From: Sterolibacterium sp964437515
GTDB lineage: Bacteria; Pseudomonadota; Gammaproteobacteria; Burkholderiales; Rhodocyclaceae
Length of the DNA stretch: 39,032 nucleotides
NCBI GenBank assembly: GCA_964437515.1
Contig: CAYTHB010000024.1
Coordinates: 1 to 39,032, forward strand
Direction: 5' to 3'
The notes beneath the pieces were generated by a model. That model was given only the letters and a program-made list of their open reading frames with translations. It was not told where the DNA came from and searched no databases. Position numbers and translations under genes: made by a program. Shown here piece after piece: positions 23,617 to 31,481 of the stretch (position 1 is its first letter; each line of letters opens with the position of its first letter).

Positions 23617-24447
23617 ATGATGAAAGCAAGGCATCCCCTGATATTCAGTCTGCTGGTCATGGCTGCAAGCCATACGCATGCAAAAGAAGGCGAATGGATC
23701 GTGTCTCCTGGTATTGTCAATCTCAATAACAACCGCAGTTCCAGCACCCCCCAGCATAATGTGCTGGCGCCTTCGATTGCCACGCAAAGCGGTCTGGTTC
23801 CCACTGCATTTGATTCCCCCGGCACGGAACAAACCTCCGGCAATGCCACCAAACCCATTCTGCGTCTGGCGTATTTCATGACAGACAACTGGGCAGTCTC
23901 ACTGAATTTAGGGGTTCCTCCAAAAATTGATGTCATCGGACACGGCACCGTAACGACGCCGGGCATCCTGAATTCTGTCGTGCCGCCCGTGCGCATGGGA
24001 GATTCCGCTAACAACCCCGTTGCCACAGCCGTCCACTGGTATCCCTCGGCCATGGTGCAATATTATTTTGGCAAGAATGGCGACATGTTCCGTCCCTTCG
24101 CCAGCGTGGGGCTCGGCTACAGTTTTTTCCGTGACGTCAAGGTGTCACCCAATTTTGAAGCCAACCTCAAGGCCGCCGGAGGCTTCATGTCCATGGCATC
24201 CACCTTGTCACCCCAAACCTCGGTCGAAGCCGATGCCTCCTCCTCATGGGCGCCCCTCGTCAATGTCGGGCTGGCCTATTATCCCGTCCCCCAATGGGTG
24301 GCGGGTGTGGCAGTGACTTATGTCCCGACAAAAACCGTATCCACCATCCGCATCAAGGACAAAAACGGTAGCGTCATCCTGACCAGCTCAGCCAATATGA
24401 ACATTCCCACGATTGCCACCTCACTGACGCTGGGCTATCGCTTCTAA
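23617..24447 (+). CDS. OmpW-family outer-membrane protein (paralogue 1)
   Basis: A 276-residue protein with a Sec signal peptide ending SHTHA. It has the alternating pattern of an eight-stranded OmpW beta-barrel: LRLAYFMTDNWAVSLNLGVP, YPSAMVQYYFG, FRPFASVGLGYSFF, PLVNVGLAYYPVPQWVAGVA and the terminal TSLTLGYRF with C-terminal Phe. It is about 60 residues longer than E. coli OmpW. The family forms channels for small hydrophobic molecules in the outer membrane. The start at 23617 has AAAGG five bases upstream; an ATG at 23620 is equally possible. Its TAA stop coincides with the outer end of repeat copy F. It is about 50% identical by eye to the next OmpW gene. Confidence 0.9.
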   Translation: MMKARHPLIFSLLVMAASHTHAKEGEWIVSPGIVNLNNNRSSSTPQHNVLAPSIATQSGLVPTAFDSPGTEQTSGNATKPILRLAYFMTDNWAVSLNLGVPPKIDVIGHGTVTTPGILNSVVPPVRMGDSANNPVATAVHWYPSAMVQYYFGKNGDMFRPFASVGLGYSFFRDVKVSPNFEANLKAAGGFMSMASTLSPQTSVEADASSSWAPLVNVGLAYYPVPQWVAGVAVTYVPTKTVSTIRIKDKNGSVILTSSANMNIPTIATSLTLGYRF

Positions 24448-24675
24448 CGATCATGGTAGCCATCTCCACCAGCAGAGGATGAAATAATCGTTACCCGATA
24501 ACAGATACGCTTACCCCATCCATCCCCCACGGACGGCTTTGCATAGCCGTCCGGCTTCGGCGGCACGGAGCAGTGCTCCGTGAAACCCCGCCTACGCCCC
24601 CTCAAGGGGCGGCTACTGATTGGCTCGCTACGCTCGAAGCTTCAACTCGACTCTGATTTTTGTATTTCACGTTAA
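24445..24675 (-). repeat. Interspersed hairpin-rich repeat, copy F (full length)
   Basis: A 231-bp copy in reverse orientation, from TAACGATCATGGTAGCC to TTTCACGTTAA, nearly identical to copy C, with perfect CGGACGGCT/AGCCGTCCG and CACGGAGCA/TGCTCCGTG stems. Its first TAA is the stop of OmpW paralogue 1. It ends 58 bp before the start of OmpW paralogue 2, so it separates two otherwise adjacent paralogues. Copies E and F are direct repeats around the TA pair and paralogue 1. Confidence 0.92.
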
Positions 24676-24733
24676 ACAAAAAGTTCATATTTTTCCTGCT
24701 ACTGAGCTAACGGCCTCAACTCAAGGAGCCTGC

Positions 24734-25573
24734 ATGAAAATAGCCCGACGTATTCTGAGTATTACAGCGATGTGTGCCGTGCAAGGTTTCAGCAATCAGG
24801 TTCATGCGGCAGCCGGTGATCTGGTGATGACCATGGGATTGGTTAACATCGACAACTCACGCAGCTACAGTACGCCCCAGCACAATGAACTGGGTTCCTC
24901 GATTGCAACTCAAACGGGGCTCGTTCCCTCGAAATTTGACTCCCCCGGCACAGAAGAAACCATCGGTGGCTCCGTCAAGCCCATTCTGACCCTGACTTAT
25001 TTCATGACCGATCACTGGGCTATTACCGCCGTCGGCGGCGTACCCCCCAAACTGGATGTCAATGGCCACGGAGCGGTGACCACGCCTGGCGCACTCAATG
25101 CCATCGTCCCTGCCGTGGATATGGGCAGAGCCTCGAATAACCCGGTGGCGACTGTGCGTCACTGGTTCCCCTCAGTAATGGTGCAGTATTACTTCGGAGA
25201 AAAAAGCAGCAACTGGCATCCCTTTCTGGGCGCGGGCATCGGCTACAGTTTCTTTACCGACGTCAAGCTCACCCCGAATTTCGACAAGAATCTACAACAA
25301 GCCGGCTCATTCCTTGCCTTGGCCTCCACACTCGATACCGCAAACACCACGGAAGCCAAAGCCTCTTCCGCCTGGCGACCTTTGCTCAATGCCGGCGTGG
25401 CCTATCATCTGGACGACCAATGGTCACTCAGCCTGGCGGTGTCCTACGTCCCGATCAAAACCACATCCACCATCCTCGTCCGTGACAAAACCGGTAATGT
25501 CGTCTTGACCAGCACCGCCAAGCTCGATATTCCGACGGTCGCCACATCCGCCACCGTGGGCTTTCGTTTCTGA
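24734..25573 (+). CDS. OmpW-family outer-membrane protein (paralogue 2)
   Basis: A 279-residue homologue of the gene at 23617, with a signal peptide ending QVHA and the same barrel landmarks: LTLTYFMTDHWAITAVGGVP, MVQYYFGEKSSNW, GAGIGYSFFTDVKLTPNFD, NAGVAYHLDDQWSLSLAVSY, IPTVATSATVGFRF with terminal Phe. Both paralogues share the N-terminal STPQHN and SPGTE loops absent from E. coli OmpW. The start at 24734 has AAGGAG about 6 bases upstream; the longer frame reaching back to 24620 reads through repeat copy F and is not credible. Any promoter must lie in the 58 bp after copy F or inside it. Outer-membrane location and a role in uptake of hydrophobic compounds are inferred from the family and the lipid neighbourhood. 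Confidence 0.9.
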   Translation: MKIARRILSITAMCAVQGFSNQVHAAAGDLVMTMGLVNIDNSRSYSTPQHNELGSSIATQTGLVPSKFDSPGTEETIGGSVKPILTLTYFMTDHWAITAVGGVPPKLDVNGHGAVTTPGALNAIVPAVDMGRASNNPVATVRHWFPSVMVQYYFGEKSSNWHPFLGAGIGYSFFTDVKLTPNFDKNLQQAGSFLALASTLDTANTTEAKASSAWRPLLNAGVAYHLDDQWSLSLAVSYVPIKTTSTILVRDKTGNVVLTSTAKLDIPTVATSATVGFRF

Positions 25574-25604
25574 TTTCTGGGGTGCCAGAAGCGTGCCTTA
25601 CCTC

Positions 25605-27674
25605 TCAAAGTACCGCCCCTAAGCGGCAGCCTTGATCTATGGCGCGCTTGGCATCCAGACCACTGGCATCCTGTGCCCCGCCAATCACATGCACACGCTG
25701 CCCCGCAGACTTGAGCGGAGCGAGCAGATCACACATGGGTTCCTGACCGGCACACAGCACAATGTGGTCAACTTCTAGCAACTGCTCCTGCCCTGCCTTG
25801 CGAGGATCAGCAATCACCAGTCCCGCCGCTTCAATGCGTTGATAGCTAACCCCGGGCAACATGACGACCTGCTGCATCTGCAACTGGGCACGATGAATCC
25901 AGCCGGTCGTTTTACCCAGCTCTGCCCCGACCTTGCCCAGCTTGCGCTGCAACAGGGTAATGTTGCGCAAGGGTGTGCGGCGATGCAAGTCGCGCCGCAA
26001 TCCACCCACCTCGCTTTCAGGATCGGTCACCCCCCACTCGGCTTGCCAGCTGGGCAAATCGAGCGTGGCGGAAGGCTGATTCTGCTTTTGTAGCAAGAAT
26101 TCGGCGACATCGAAACCGATCCCGCCCGCGCCCACGATGGCGACACGCGCCCCCACGGGCTTGCGCCACCGTAACACATCGACATAATCCAGCACCCGCC
26201 CGGCTGCCCGTCCTTCTGCCAAGCCGGGGATATTGAGCTGTCGCGGCAACACGCCGCTGGCAATCACAATCTCGTCAAAGCCAGTCAACTGCGCTGCGCT
26301 GACGCGGCTCGCCAGATGCAGATGCACGCCGGTCGTGGCAATGCGATGACGGAAGTAACGCAGCATTTCGGCAAATTCCTCCTTGCCCGGCACGCGCACC
26401 GCCATGTTGAGCTGACCGCCAATCTCGTCGGCTGCCTCAAACAGATGCACCTCATGCCCGCGTTCGGCCGCCACAGTGGCCGCAGAAACTCCTGCCGGCC
26501 CGGCACCCACGACCGCAATGCGCTTACGCGCCGTGGTCGGTCGATAGACCAGCGTGGTCTCATGGCAGGCGCGCGGATTGACCAGACAACTCGCCTGACG
26601 ATTGCTGAAAATATGATCGAGACAAGCCTGATTGCAGGCGATGCAGGTATTGATGGCATCCGTCTGCCCGGCCGCCGCCTTATTCACAAAGGCCGGATCG
26701 GCCAGTAAAGGACGCGCCAGCGAAACCATGTCGGCCATGCCATCCGCCAGAATCTGCTCCGCCACCTCGGGCGTGTTGATGCGATTGCTGGCGACCAGCG
26801 GCGTGCTCAAGCCGGCGGCGAGAAACTCGCGTTTCATCTTGGCCGTCACCGAGGCAAACGCCGCACGCGGCACGCTGGTGGCGATGGTCGGCACACGCGC
26901 TTCATGCCAGCCGATGCCGGTATTGATGATGTTCGCCCCCGCAGCAACCACCGCCTTGCCCAACTGGACGATTTCATCCCAGCGACTGCCAGCGGGAATC
27001 AGGTCGATCATCGACAAGCGGTAAATGAGGAGAAAATCCGCCCCCACCGCCTCGCGTGTACGCCGAACAATTTCCACCGGCAAACGCATGCGCTGGCTGT
27101 AATCGCCACCCCAGGCATCTTTACGCTGATTGGTGTGACTCACCAGAAACTGATTGATGAGATAGCCCTCCGAACCCATGATTTCCACGCCGTCATAACC
27201 CGCTTCGCGTGCCAGCACGGCTGCGTTCACAAAATCACGAATCTGCTGCTCGACACCTCGCGCACTCAGTGCCTGCGGGCGGAAAGGCGAAATTGGTGAT
27301 TTGATCGTCGAAGGCGCGACCGCCAGCGGATGGTAGGCATAACGTCCCGAATGCAGGATTTGCATGGCGATGCGCCCGCCCGCGCCATGTACCGCCGCAC
27401 TCACCGGCTGATGCCGCCGCGCCGCGCGCTGCGAGCTCATGCGCCCGGCAAACGGCTTCGTCCAGCCCGAAATATTGGGAGCCATGCCGCCCGTGACAAT
27501 CAGCCCCACACCGCCTTCTGCCCGCTCGGCAAAGTAGGCTGCCAGTGCCGACAGATCGCGGCGGTCTTCCAGACCGGTGTGCATCGAACCCATCAACACC
27601 CGGTTTTTCAGGGTCAGGAAGCCCAGATCGAGCGGAGCCAACAAATGAGGGTAGGACGGGGTCATCAGGGTCAT
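25605..27674 (-). CDS. fadH: 2,4-dienoyl-CoA reductase, FadH type
   Basis: A 689-residue iron-sulfur flavoenzyme that reduces 2,4-dienoyl-CoA with NADPH during oxidation of unsaturated fatty acids. An N-terminal old-yellow-enzyme barrel (LKNRVLMGSMHTGLED and following, to about 330) is followed by a 4Fe-4S cluster with Cys344, Cys347, Cys351 and Cys363, the spacing seen in E. coli FadH. Then come FAD (VVGAGPAGVSAATVAAERGH) and NADPH-binding domains (VAIVGAGGIGFDVAEFL). Length is somewhat above E. coli FadH (672). The start overlaps the upstream hotdog gene stop by four bases. A start at the second Met (27665) is possible. The gene converges on OmpW paralogue 2. Confidence 0.95.
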   Translation of the reverse strand: MTLMTPSYPHLLAPLDLGFLTLKNRVLMGSMHTGLEDRRDLSALAAYFAERAEGGVGLIVTGGMAPNISGWTKPFAGRMSSQRAARRHQPVSAAVHGAGGRIAMQILHSGRYAYHPLAVAPSTIKSPISPFRPQALSARGVEQQIRDFVNAAVLAREAGYDGVEIMGSEGYLINQFLVSHTNQRKDAWGGDYSQRMRLPVEIVRRTREAVGADFLLIYRLSMIDLIPAGSRWDEIVQLGKAVVAAGANIINTGIGWHEARVPTIATSVPRAAFASVTAKMKREFLAAGLSTPLVASNRINTPEVAEQILADGMADMVSLARPLLADPAFVNKAAAGQTDAINTCIACNQACLDHIFSNRQASCLVNPRACHETTLVYRPTTARKRIAVVGAGPAGVSAATVAAERGHEVHLFEAADEIGGQLNMAVRVPGKEEFAEMLRYFRHRIATTGVHLHLASRVSAAQLTGFDEIVIASGVLPRQLNIPGLAEGRAAGRVLDYVDVLRWRKPVGARVAIVGAGGIGFDVAEFLLQKQNQPSATLDLPSWQAEWGVTDPESEVGGLRRDLHRRTPLRNITLLQRKLGKVGAELGKTTGWIHRAQLQMQQVVMLPGVSYQRIEAAGLVIADPRKAGQEQLLEVDHIVLCAGQEPMCDLLAPLKSAGQRVHVIGGAQDASGLDAKRAIDQGCRLGAVL

Positions 27675-28138
27675 TTTGTCTTGCGCCTGGAAATATGAAA
27701 ATCAATGTCGGCTTTGAAGACCAACACGCCTTGAACATCAAAAACCTGCACAGCAAGCACCACACTGCCTTCACGAACCGCCGCCGCGTCGAGCTGACAG
27801 CGTCCCGCCAGCCGTCCGCGAGCGCGCGCAAGGTAGCGCACCTGCATGCCCTGCGGTATCCAGCGCAAATGCGCGGGCATGCGCGAATCAATCACCAGTC
27901 CGGCACACAGCTCTGCCAGATTGCACAAGGCAATCGCATGCACCGTGCCGATGTGGTTATGCACGGAACGGCGATCTGCCATCTGCACTTCTGCATAGCC
28001 CGCCCGATATTCCATCACTTCGGGATGAATCGACGCAAAATACGGCGCACGCCAAGCCACGCCCCAGTTAAACAGCCTGCGGCCAATGCCCCAGGGCAAG
28101 CGACGCAACTTTTCGTAAGGTGCAAGAAATGAACTCAT
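27671..28138 (-). CDS. Hotdog-fold thioesterase, DUF4442 group
   Basis: A 155-residue hotdog protein: WRAPYFASIHPEVMEYRAGY, VHNHIGTVHAIALCNLAELC (the hotdog helix region, with N/H in the place of the catalytic residue), then LRWIPQGMQVRYLARARG. It belongs to the DUF4442/PaaI-like group. It would hydrolyse or bind acyl-CoA in the cytoplasm. The start at 28138 is chosen over the longer frame to 28174 because the protein begins naturally at MSSFLAPYEKLRR. It is the first gene of a two-gene operon with fadH (ATGA overlap) and divergent from the GMC oxidoreductase across a 139-bp control region. Confidence 0.82.
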   Translation of the reverse strand: MSSFLAPYEKLRRLPWGIGRRLFNWGVAWRAPYFASIHPEVMEYRAGYAEVQMADRRSVHNHIGTVHAIALCNLAELCAGLVIDSRMPAHLRWIPQGMQVRYLARARGRLAGRCQLDAAAVREGSVVLAVQVFDVQGVLVFKADIDFHISRRKTK

Positions 28139-28197
28139 GAGCGAGAAAGGAAAGGAGCGTTTCAAACAAACCAAACAAGCGTTTGCCGGTTAGTATC

Positions 28198-28243
28198 TGT
28201 TTTATAAAATAATTTTTCAAGCACTTTATAAAACATTTATACT
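28198..28243 (+). promoter_or_regulatory. Inverted-repeat operator with a promoter between the divergent hotdog/fadH and GMC genes
   Basis: TGTTTTATAAA (28198-28208) and TTTATAAAACA (28225-28235) are perfect 11-bp inverted arms separated by 16 bp (centres 27 bp apart). TATACT (28238-28243) is a good -10 for the rightward GMC gene, so the right arm sits between -35 and -10. This geometry suggests a dimeric or tetrameric repressor controlling one or both genes; the regulator is not in the window as far as can be seen. Confidence 0.6.
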
Positions 28244-28277
28244 CGCACGCAGCATGACATCCCCACGGAGGAAAGGC

Positions 28278-29927
28278 ATGAGCTACGATTTCGATTACAT
28301 CGTCATTGGCTCCGGTTTTGGTGGCAGCGTCTCTGCACTGCGGCTGACCGAAAAAGGCTATCGCGTCGGGGTCATGGAAATGGGGCAACGCTGGAATGCC
28401 GACAATCTACCCAAGACCAACTGGTCTTTCGCAAAGTGGTTGTGGCTCCCACAAGTCGGCTTGCGCGGTTTTTTCAACATCAGCCTGTTCAAACGGGTCA
28501 TCGTGCTCCACGGCAATGCCGTCGGCGGTGGTTCCATCACCTATGCCAGCGTGCTATTGGTTCCGCCCGATCGTGTCTGGGAGCAAGGGAGCTGGGCAGG
28601 ACTCAATGACTGGAAAACCGTGATGCCGCAGCATTACGCCACCGCACAAAAAATGCTGGGCGTTACTGAAAATCGCTTACTCTCCCATGCAGATTTTCGT
28701 CTTCGCGAAATGGCGTGCCAGATCGGCGTGGGCAACAGTTTTTATGCCACCAAGGTCGGTATTTATTTTGGTCAGCAAGATGATGCACCGGGCACAACTC
28801 GCGCTGATCCGTATTTCAACGGCGCAGGCCCCGAACGCACCTCTTGCATCGGCTGCGGCGGCTGCATGATGGGCTGCCAGCATAATGCCAAGAACACGCT
28901 GGACAAGAATTATCTGTATCTCGCCGAACAAGGCGGCGCCAAGGTTTTTGCAGAAACCCGCGTCATTGATGTGCGCCCGCTTAATGGGCAAGGCGATGGC
29001 GCAGAGGGTTATGAAGTCACCACGGTTTCCAGCCGCTGGGGACTGTGGCACAAAAAAACCCGCCACACCTGTCGCGGCGTGGTGTTTTCCGGCTCCTCAC
29101 TGGGCACGCAAAATCTGCTCTTCCGCCTGAAGCAGGATGGCTCCCTGCCCCTGATTTCCGCGGCACTGGGCAAAAAAATCCGCACCAATGCCGAATCGCT
29201 GATCGGTGTGCGTTTCCCCGGCAGTCCGGTGGATCTTTCCAGCGGCGTGGCCATCGGCTCGGGTATTCATATCGACCAGCACACACACATCGAAGCCACA
29301 CGCTACCCGGCCGGCTCGGATGCGATGGGGCTGCTGAGCACGTTGATGGCCACCGGTTGGCCGCGCTGGCCGTGGTTGCGCCCACTGGATTGGCTGCTGA
29401 CCTTGCTGAAATGCCTGTTGACGCGCCCTTTCAGCACCTTGCGCCTGCTCTGGCCGATCGGCTATGCGCGTGAAACCATGATTTTTTTGTGCATGCAAAC
29501 CCTCGAAGGTCATCTCGACATGCAGCTCAAACGCCCTTGGTACTGGCCTTTCTCACGAATTCTGGTCGCCGAAGGCGAGCCGATTCCGGTCTCCATTCCG
29601 GCGGCGGATGCCTTTGCCCGGACGGCTGCGGCAGCGACCGGAGGGATTCCCACCAACTTTGCCCCGGAAGTGTTCCTCAACATCCCCGCCACCGCCCACT
29701 GCATGGGCGGTGCGGCGATCGGTCGCGACCGGCAAACTGGCGTGTGCGATGGCAAAAACCGCGTATTTGGCTATCGCAATATGTATATCTGCGACGGTGC
29801 CATGCTGGGCGGCAATCTCGGGGTCAACCCCAGTCTGACCATCACCGCGCTCACCGAACACGCCATGAGTCATGTTCCGCACGCCTCCGAACAGCAATGG
29901 AATGAGATTGGCGAAGAAGTTCCCTGA
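28278..29927 (+). CDS. GMC-family oxidoreductase, ChoD/cholesterol-oxidase-like
   Basis: A 549-residue FAD oxidoreductase. The dinucleotide site is GSGFGG (11-16) after MSYDFDYIVI. There is a cysteine-rich loop with Cys190, Cys193, Cys196 and Cys200 (CIGCGGCMMGCQHNAKNTL), then GTQNLLFRLK and the C-terminal substrate/FAD segment CDGAMLGGNLGVNPSLTI. The family includes the mycobacterial ChoD-like enzyme and bacterial alcohol oxidases; ChoD has the same cysteine loop. The substrate is probably a hydrophobic alcohol or sterol-like compound, which is inference. The start at 28278 has GGAGGAAAGG upstream; an earlier ATG at 28254 is less likely. It is divergent from the hotdog/fadH operon, and the MaoC-PTA gene follows in the same direction. 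Confidence 0.88.
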   Translation: MSYDFDYIVIGSGFGGSVSALRLTEKGYRVGVMEMGQRWNADNLPKTNWSFAKWLWLPQVGLRGFFNISLFKRVIVLHGNAVGGGSITYASVLLVPPDRVWEQGSWAGLNDWKTVMPQHYATAQKMLGVTENRLLSHADFRLREMACQIGVGNSFYATKVGIYFGQQDDAPGTTRADPYFNGAGPERTSCIGCGGCMMGCQHNAKNTLDKNYLYLAEQGGAKVFAETRVIDVRPLNGQGDGAEGYEVTTVSSRWGLWHKKTRHTCRGVVFSGSSLGTQNLLFRLKQDGSLPLISAALGKKIRTNAESLIGVRFPGSPVDLSSGVAIGSGIHIDQHTHIEATRYPAGSDAMGLLSTLMATGWPRWPWLRPLDWLLTLLKCLLTRPFSTLRLLWPIGYARETMIFLCMQTLEGHLDMQLKRPWYWPFSRILVAEGEPIPVSIPAADAFARTAAAATGGIPTNFAPEVFLNIPATAHCMGGAAIGRDRQTGVCDGKNRVFGYRNMYICDGAMLGGNLGVNPSLTITALTEHAMSHVPHASEQQWNEIGEEVP

Positions 29928-30010
29928 TTCAGTACGGTGAAATGCTTGGTATGATGCCCGTTTATGTTTCTTTCCTCTTTTCCAATTTTCCGACGAATCC
30001 TCTTCCCGAC

Positions 30011-31459
30011 ATGACCTCAGAAGCCCAAACTCCCAGCACAGAAAACGCGTCTCCCATCAACGCTTTTATTGAAAACCGGCCTTATAACGAAATCCAGCTC
30101 GGCGACCACGTCACCCAGTCGCGCACGCTCACCGCAGAGGACATTCAGCTTTTCGCCATCGTATCGGGCGATGTGAATCCAGCGCATGTTGATCAGGAAT
30201 ACGCCCAGGCTTCACGCTTTGGCAAGGTCATTGCCCACGGCATGTGGGGCGGCTCCCTGATTTCAGCGGTACTGGGGACTGAATTTCCGGGGCCGGGCAC
30301 CATTTACATCAGTCAGTCCTTGAACTTTCTGGCACCGGTTGTCATTGGCGACACCCTGACGACGACCGTCACTTGCGTTGAAAAATCTGACCACAATCGA
30401 CGGGTCATCCTCGATTGCGTCTGCATCAATCAGGACGGCACCGAAGTCATCCGGGGCAAGGCCGAAGTCAAGGCACCGTCTGAAAAAATCAAGCGTCCGC
30501 GCATCATCATGCCCAAAGCGGTGATTCATGATCGGCAAGCACGTTATCACCGGCTTCTGAGCATCACACAAGGGCTCACTGCCATTCCCATGTCCATTGC
30601 CCATCCTTGTGATGTCGAATCGCTCAAGGGCGCACTCATGGCACGCGATGCGGGATTGATCGATCCGGTATTGGTAGGGCCGGAAGCGCGTATCCGTGCA
30701 GTCGCTGAACAAAACAGCCTCGCACTCAATGGCTGCCGCATCGTCAACACACCTCATAGCCATGCATCCGCTGAAACGGCTGTACAACTGGCACGCGATG
30801 CTCAAGTCGAAGCTGTGATGAAAGGCTCATTACATACCGACGAATTCATGACCGCCGTGATCTGCAAGGAAACCGGATTGCGCACGGGACGACGGGTCAG
30901 CCATGTCTTCATGATGGATGTCCCGACCTATCCCCGCCCCTTGATGATTACCGATGCCGCTGTCAACGTCGAGCCCTCGCTGGAAGACAAGGCCGACATC
31001 ATACGAAACGCCATTGATCTCGCACATATTCTGGGCATCGACCGGCCAAAGGTTGCCATTCTTGCTGCGGTCGAAACCATCAACCCAAAAATGCGAGCAA
31101 CACTGGATGCCGCTGCCCTGTGCAAAATGGCGGATCGGGGACAAATTATCGGTGGCCTGCTCGATGGCCCGCTCGCCTTCGATAACGCCATCTCGCAAAT
31201 CGCGGCAAAAACCAAAGGTATCCAGTCGCCCGTGGCAGGGGCAGCCGATATTCTCGTCGTGCCCGATATCGAGTCCGGCAATATGCTCGCCAAGCAGCTT
31301 GAATATCTAGCCGATGCACTGCCTGCCGGTGTCGTACTCGGTACGCGTGTCCCCATCGTGCTGACCAGCCGCGCCGATACCGCCGAAACCCGTACCATCT
31401 CCTGCGCACTGGCGGTCGTCATGGCACACGCCCGACGCAAAACCGCTGTAGAAAAATAA
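30011..31459 (+). CDS. Bifunctional MaoC hydratase-phosphate acyltransferase fusion
   Basis: A 482-residue fusion. Residues 20-155 form a MaoC hotdog with SGDVNPAHVDQEYA (52-65) and AHGMWGGSL, a hydratase/dehydratase signature. Residues from about 165 on are a phosphate acetyl/butyryl transferase (Pta/Ptb) domain: LSITQGLTAIPMSIAHPCDV, AVMKGSLHTDEFM, DAAVNVEPSLEDKADI and GAADILVVPDIESGNML. It could link enoyl-CoA hydration to acyl-phosphate formation, with the acetate kinase directly downstream (22 bp) completing ATP generation. The start at 30011 is chosen because the preceding 23 codons are unlike the family. Such fusions are known and annotated as bifunctional; the order is hydratase first. 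Substrate chain length is unknown. Confidence 0.93.
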   Translation: MTSEAQTPSTENASPINAFIENRPYNEIQLGDHVTQSRTLTAEDIQLFAIVSGDVNPAHVDQEYAQASRFGKVIAHGMWGGSLISAVLGTEFPGPGTIYISQSLNFLAPVVIGDTLTTTVTCVEKSDHNRRVILDCVCINQDGTEVIRGKAEVKAPSEKIKRPRIIMPKAVIHDRQARYHRLLSITQGLTAIPMSIAHPCDVESLKGALMARDAGLIDPVLVGPEARIRAVAEQNSLALNGCRIVNTPHSHASAETAVQLARDAQVEAVMKGSLHTDEFMTAVICKETGLRTGRRVSHVFMMDVPTYPRPLMITDAAVNVEPSLEDKADIIRNAIDLAHILGIDRPKVAILAAVETINPKMRATLDAAALCKMADRGQIIGGLLDGPLAFDNAISQIAAKTKGIQSPVAGAADILVVPDIESGNMLAKQLEYLADALPAGVVLGTRVPIVLTSRADTAETRTISCALAVVMAHARRKTAVEK

Positions 31460-31481
31460 GCACTTCAAGGAAACATCCACC

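Noticed and set aside
24620..24733. Upstream extension of OmpW paralogue 2
   Set aside because: The extension reads through repeat copy F, and a good ribosome-binding site and signal peptide begin at 24734.
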